A DNA stretch of 64,000 bases from Psilocybe azurescens (Eukaryota; Basidiomycota; Agaricomycetes; Agaricales; Agrocybaceae), in the NCBI GenBank assembly GCA_023853785.1, contig JAJIRX010000871.1, forward strand, positions 310,001 through 374,000, in the 5' to 3' direction. How positions within the stretch are numbered: the stretch's first letter is position 1; each line of letters starts with the position of its first letter. The notes beneath the pieces are model-generated. The model made no database searches. It saw only the letters and a list, made by a program, of their open reading frames with translations, and had not been told where the DNA came from. This document shows, piece by piece, positions 59,200 through 64,000 of this stretch. Made by a program: the position numbers and the translations under genes.

Positions 59200-61417
59200 T
59201 CAGACGCCGGATACAGATGTGGGAATCTCTCGAGTGCGGGGCACGAATCGGCATTGGAAAGGTTCAGGATGCCTGCATAGCCCCAAGGTCGTCGTGAGTG
59301 AGATGAATTTTAGAATTATAAGGCGAAAGCATTCAAGTGTATGAATGATTTACCTGAAAAATCCTGTCGTAAACGCCGCTGGTATGTCGATAGGTTTCCC
59401 AGTCCTATCCACAGGTCGTTCGATATTGAACACTGATAGAAGAGTCGCTCCTGCAATCCATACCGTCGACTGCGCAAGGTGGAGTCCGGGGCTAAAGAAG
59501 CATAAGTAAAAGAATGCCACAGGTTAGTCGGTGCATCAGATCGGCGGGCAACTCATGACAAGAGTCGTCAAATATGGTTTATTCGAAAGCATACTTACCA
59601 AGTGCGTCGACCATACCCGAATGCTGCTTTGCGGGGATCGCGAACCGTATGGTCAGGTTTCCCGTCAGGACCGAGATACCGTTCTGGGCGGAACTCAGAG
59701 GGGTCTGGATATTCTTCTGGATCGTTCAGTACTGCCCTAGAAATAGTGTGAACCCATGAGCAGATGTACTAGTTACATATCAGAAATATAAAACGTCCGT
59801 ACCAAGTATTCGCGAAAACCAAAGCGTTCTTTGGTATAGTATACCCGCGGTAAACGTCATCCTTAATGAGCCGATGCGCGATAGCGAGCGGTGCAATCTG
59901 GTTCCATCGAAAGAGCTCCTTGACGCACGCCGTGAGATACGGTAATGAGTCATCTTCCTCGTCGTAATCTGGGATAAGGCCTTTACTCGTGAGTACATCC
60001 AGCTCCGCTTGGACTTTGCGTTGAACTTCGGGATATTTGACCATAGCCAAAATAAACGCTGACATGGCAGAGACAGTCTGCATTGGGAAATGTGTCAAAA
60101 TATATAGGTAAGAGGGTGTACAATCGGGTTAGTCACTAGGGTTTATTTACCGTATCACCGCCACCTAGACAAAAACAGCCAATTGATTACAATTAGCGCC
60201 CAGAATTTAAATAGCCGACGAGTGCAATTATTCTTACCGACATTGACCTCCGTCGCTGTATTTTTGATCACGTGTTCCTGATGCTCAAGATCGCCGTTGG
60301 GGTCCATGGCCTGAAGACGAGCTGAGGCGTATGATGGTCGGGCCAAGCCTTGAGCCTTGATAATAACCAATTCATTCTACCCAATGGTTCATGAGTTACT
60401 ATAGAGTAAGACTTACGGATAGTTTTTTCATCGTCTCATAGGGCATGTTCACCATATGGTCGGCACCTTCTTTCCATACCCTTGCTTTGCGCTTGAATCC
60501 AGCACCGGGAAGCCAAGAAGGAAGGTATTTAACTGAGAGAAAATAGCAGATAGTCGGCAACTGGTTTCTTATTACAGAAGAGGCGCACTTACGGGAGGGA
60601 AATGAGTCGACCCAGAAACTGCCCGGTACTGATGCAATAGCGAGCCCTTCGTTCGCTAGCTGTGTTGCTTCAAGCCAGGGATCATCCTCTGCGAGATCGA
60701 TTCCATAACCAATATCTAGCGACATAGCCGCTATCTGACTGCACTATTCTCAGTATTCAGCGTCATTTCTGAAACGGAGGACACTTACTGCCGGATGTGC
60801 TGCGACCAGCGACCTGGCGTTTTGATGAGCTGCCTGACAAGCCGATTGGCAGCTTGCACTTGAGCGTGGCGGAATTGCCGGATATTTTTCTCGCTGAACT
60901 CCTTGGCGAACATGCGCCTTTCTTCGCGCCATCTTTCGCCGTAGGTAATGAATCCCAAGTCGAACTCCCATCCCATGAGCTCGTTCACCATCGTACTCTC
61001 AAGTCTGGCGCGTCTTCATCACATGATCGCTATGAGATGTGGTGACGAGTCCGACTTACCGACCGGAGTATATCGACCCCCTCTTTTCCAACAAGTCGGT
61101 TATAGCCTCTAATGAGTTCAAAATAATCATCTCCGATCCCCCAGCATCCACATAGAGGATATCAGTTTCTACAGAACCCGATTAGACGTGCAAATCATAG
61201 CATATGTTGACTCACGATAGTCCCGTCCCCATTGCAAAAACGTCAACCATGGAGACTCTGAAGGCATATCAAACATATTCCCAATGAATGGGATAGGTAT
61301 GCCAGGCGGGCCTGGTGGCAGGTGGGAGCGCCGTACTCTGCGAGCGTTGATGTAGTATATGCATCCTGCTAGAAGGAGCGAGAGTAGTATGGTGATCATG
61401 GTGGTGAGAGGAGCCAT
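59200..61417 (-). CDS. psiH: tryptamine 4-monooxygenase, cytochrome P450
   Basis: PsiH hydroxylates tryptamine at C4 and is anchored in the ER membrane. An N-terminal helix (MITILLSLLLAGCIYYI) and the proline hinge LPPGPPGIPIPFIGNMFDMP open the protein. Later come LMGWEFDLGFITYGERWREE, the I-helix region GGGDT then SAMSAFILAMVKYPEVQRKV, the ExxR motif KELFR, RPERYLGPDGKP and the heme loop FGYGRRTC split by an intron before PGLHLAQSTVW. It ends REIPTSVSGV. About eleven exons, one only 14 bases long (GGCGGTGATACG region near 60150-60165), join in frame. I find no break. There are two possible starts, 61417 and 61399; the second gives the usual length. Confidence 0.93.
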
Positions 61418-61758
61418 TGTCCTCAGAAGACGTTTCTTTTAACCTGGACGTGAGATACCTTGAGGCGCGTAGACATTGAGCAGAGCCGAATAGAATATCA
61501 CTTCTTTGGCCCATTTAAGCCCACACCCTATTTCTAAAGATGGAATTGTGCCGAACAACCTATTAGAACTATATTACATCACCTCCAGGCCCAGTCATCG
61601 GCAGAACTGCAAGGCCGTCAGGGTGCACGGTGTGACAGAAGGTTGAATTGCCCGTTCTTAAAGTTTATTCATTATCGCTCACACGAGCAGAATGGGTACC
61701 GTATTGAATGGGTACCGTATTCAGTAGTCCAGCTGAAGATAGTAAGTACAACGTGCTG

Positions 61759-61976
61759 CTACATGCTGCAAGACGCTTCCTTGGCTAGCGCAGACGTAAT
61801 CTCCCCGTCTTTATTGTCCTCCACCCATCATGAAAGGCTTCCAAGGCCTTCTTCACAAACGCTTCCATCTCCTCATCGTTCCCCACCTTCATAGAATCAA
61901 CCCGCATGACGAGATGTGCGCCGATGCCTGCGGTGACTGCCGCGTAATTAAAAGGGTCTTTGGCTGTCTGTGCGTA
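61759..61976 (-). pseudogene. C-terminal remnant of a psiK-like kinase
   Basis: PsiK phosphorylates 4-hydroxytryptamine and is of the aminoglycoside-phosphotransferase/methylthioribose-kinase type. The minus strand here reads TAKDPFNYAAVTAGIGAHLV, then EAFVKKALEAFHDGW and, in a second frame, DNKDGEITSALAKEAS with a stop at 61761-61759. That matches the C-terminal end of PsiK in order and spacing. A typical acceptor (TTACTAAC..CACAG) precedes it. Upstream, to about 62040, only a weak match (DTKGLLERL) can be traced, and none of the ATP-binding or catalytic segments (Brenner/HxD) follow. The frame shifts once near 61820. It lies between psiH and its paralog. I call it a truncated copy. Confidence 0.6.
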
Positions 61977-63115
61977 ACAGCGTTAGTAAGTACGTAGCCT
62001 TTCAAGGAGGCCTTTTGTATCCTTGTCCCTACCGGTTCGTCTTGAAATTAGGCTCAGACTTTACCAATGACTATTAACCAACGTCAGAATATGAGAATGA
62101 CGGGGAATTGAGCTTGAGGAAGCCCCGCCGGCGTTCGAACCAGTATACCAGCACCGAAGAACGCTGGAGTAATTACATCGATCGAATTAGGTGGGACTAA
62201 AGAGAGTAAGGCCCTTACACTGAATACACAATCTATGATTCTCCATACTGATTCTCGAACGAATGTGCAGATGAACAGGGTAGGTAGATCCTTGAAACAT
62301 CAGCGCAGTAGCTACACACTGAAGCCGGTGGCGCAAGGGGGAAACCTGGACGGTGTGCTCAGGACGAACGCAACCACACAACGAGAGGGCAAGGACTATC
62401 CCTCTCCTCCAGCTCACTATCGGTGCAGGGGAAAGGAGCCATCGAGGGGATTCCGCAGTAGTTCGGTTATACGGAACGATGGGGTATTCAATGGGCGGGA
62501 TAAGGTCAGTGGGGTGTTGGCGAAGATCGAGACATTGAGAAATTGGGATATATCGGCAGAAGCAGCAATAGAATTGGTTCAGCCAACCCATAAGCAGTAG
62601 AGGCAAGCTGGTTTAATCATTAGAATGTATTAATGGCACGGCATTAAGTCAACTTACATGAACTCAACATGAATTTCAACCAGTAGGTCAACAGTGAGTG
62701 GATAATCTCCCACCCCTGCGCGAGCTTGGTGTTCTTAGAGGATAGTAACAGAAAGGGTGATGGTATTGGTTCTGGTGATGAAGTTGATGCGATAGCGAGT
62801 CTCGAAGTACATTACGTGAGCAATTATCACATAATCATTTTCCCATCTCCCTAACTGCGGACTGCAACATTGAACAAAGCCGTCGCCGTCAAATCGTCCG
62901 TCATGTCAGGGTAACTTGGCATTTAATTTGCTACGCTGTCCATTGTCGGTTTGCTCTCTCAACATGTGTATGGGCCTATGATATCAAAGTATATTATGAA
63001 TCCACTGTCCGATCTCTTTTATCTCTACTCCTGCTCCTCCTGTCCTTGATTCTGGTCATACTTATACGTGCCGTTGCCGAGTTTAACTTCCAAATACCTA
63101 GCCGAGACAAACACA
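61977..63115. other. spacer between psiK remnant and second P450
   Basis: Overlapping open frames at 62187-62606 on both strands show no recognised family. The region may contain further decayed psiK or unrelated DNA, but I cannot identify it. Confidence 0.35.
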
Positions 63116-64000
63116 TTAGAATCGAGACGCAGATTTGAGACGCTCCTGATTGCGAGGCACGAATCGGCACTGGAAAGGTTCCGGATGTCTGCATAGTCCC
63201 AAGGTCGTAGTGAGTGAGATGCGGTTTGAATTGTGAATTATAAGAAGAGGGCATCAGGCGAATGAATGAATTACCTGAAAAATCCTGTTGTAAACGCCGC
63301 TGGTATGTCAATACATTTCCCATCCTTATCAACAGGCAGTTCGATGTTGAACGCGGACACAAGAGCCACCCCTGCAATCCATACCGTCGACTGAGCAAGG
63401 TGGATTCCAGGGCTACATAACATAATGCCACACGTCAGCTAGTGCATAAGATTGGCAGGCGACTCATGGAAAGACTTGTCCAACATGATGTGTTCAAAAA
63501 CATACTTACCAAACGCGACGACCATACCCGAATGCTGCTTTGCGGGGATCACGAACCGTATCGTCGGGCTTCCCGTCAGGACCGAGATATCGTTCTGGAC
63601 GGAACTCAGAGGGATTTGGATACTCAGAGGGATCGTTCAGTACAGTCCTGGAAACATGACAGTCTGTAAGTCGTCTACCACACGCATATATCATAAATAT
63701 ACCGTCCGTACCAATTATTAGCGAAGACCAAAGCATTCTTAGGTATAGTATACTCGCGGTAAACATCATCCTTGATAAGTCGATGAGCAATAGCAAGGGG
63801 TGCAATCTGGCCCCATCGAAAGAGTTCCTTAAAGCATGCGCTGAGATACGGCAAGGAGTCGTTATCTTCGTCGTAATCCGGGATACGGCCTTTACTCGTG
63901 AATTCATCCAGCTCAGCTTGGACTTTACGTTGAACCTCGGGATACTTGACCATAGCCAAAATAAATGCTGACACAGCACCGACAGTCTGAATTTAGATAA
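63116..64000 (-). CDS. psiH2: second psiH-like cytochrome P450 (partial at window edge)
   Basis: A close paralog of the neighbouring psiH in the same orientation; only the 3' half is inside the window. Visible are VSAFILAMVKYPEVQRKVQA, KELFRWGQIAPLAIAHRLIK, RPERYLGPDGKPDDTVRDPR, the heme loop FGYGRRVC (intron) PGIHLAQSTVW, and a C-terminus RNQERLKSASRF, which differs from that of psiH. Exon boundaries match psiH one for one, so it arose by tandem duplication. All visible exons are in frame. Some psilocybin loci carry such a second P450; its reaction is not established. The symbol follows that usage and is provisional. Confidence 0.82.

Noticed and set aside
62187..62606. Two overlapping frames of 121 and 139 codons between the P450s
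   Set aside because: No recognisable family on either strand and no splice chain; mutual shadows in a low-stop stretch.

Overview
The window is nuclear DNA of a mushroom-forming basidiomycete (Agaricales). Nearly every gene is split by short introns of about 45-70 bases with GT..AG ends and CTAAC-like branch sites. The families are typical of agarics: non-RD TKL-type kinases, MYND proteins, 7TM proteins, small secreted proteins and BTB or TPR relics. The right end (50145-64000) holds a large part of a psilocybin biosynthesis locus, so the source is most likely Psilocybe or a related psilocybin lineage. I do not assign a species.

Layout. 1-4500 is gene-poor: a pogo/Fot-like inverted-repeat element (1787-2449) and a decayed NTPase/TPR gene. 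4509-5732 encodes an SR-type RNA-binding protein. 6290-8370 holds relics of a BTB and an F-box/LRR-like gene, followed by a 422-bp solo LTR with 5-bp target duplications (8493-8914). Then come an MFS anion permease (9001-11355, minus), a RING-CH membrane ubiquitin ligase (12702-14761), an alpha/beta hydrolase (15490-16757, minus) and a single-pass membrane protein (17637-19328, minus). 19835-27110 is a nest of segmental duplications. Its core is a 1,696-bp inverted repeat with apparently identical arms, each carrying one copy of a small secreted cysteine-containing protein gene. 28321-49140 is ordinary genic DNA: a kinase with an MLKL/HeLo-like N-terminus, a MYND protein, a GH115 alpha-glucuronidase, a Gal80-like oxidoreductase, a damaged 7TM gene, a small secreted protein and a mitochondrial-type PPR protein.

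The psilocybin locus reads psiD (+), an unexplained minus-strand ORF pair, psiM (+), psiT2 (+), psiH (-), a psiK-like remnant (-) and a second psiH-like P450 (-, cut by the window end). PsiD makes tryptamine, PsiH hydroxylates it at C4, PsiK phosphorylates it, PsiM methylates the amine twice, and PsiT2 is a presumed transporter. Only a C-terminal piece of a psiK-like gene and no psiT1 are visible; working copies, if present, lie outside the window.

A caution covers the whole window. At least thirteen conserved genes or exons continue in a different frame exactly at a homopolymer run, usually one base short. This affects psiD, psiM and psiT2, but also the SR protein, the RING-CH ligase, the PPR gene and the kinase. 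The pattern fits homopolymer errors of a long-read assembly better than loss of the psilocybin genes, but only read-level data can decide. Substitution-type stops in the 7TM gene and frame damage in the small secreted protein gene at 44800 are not explained this way.
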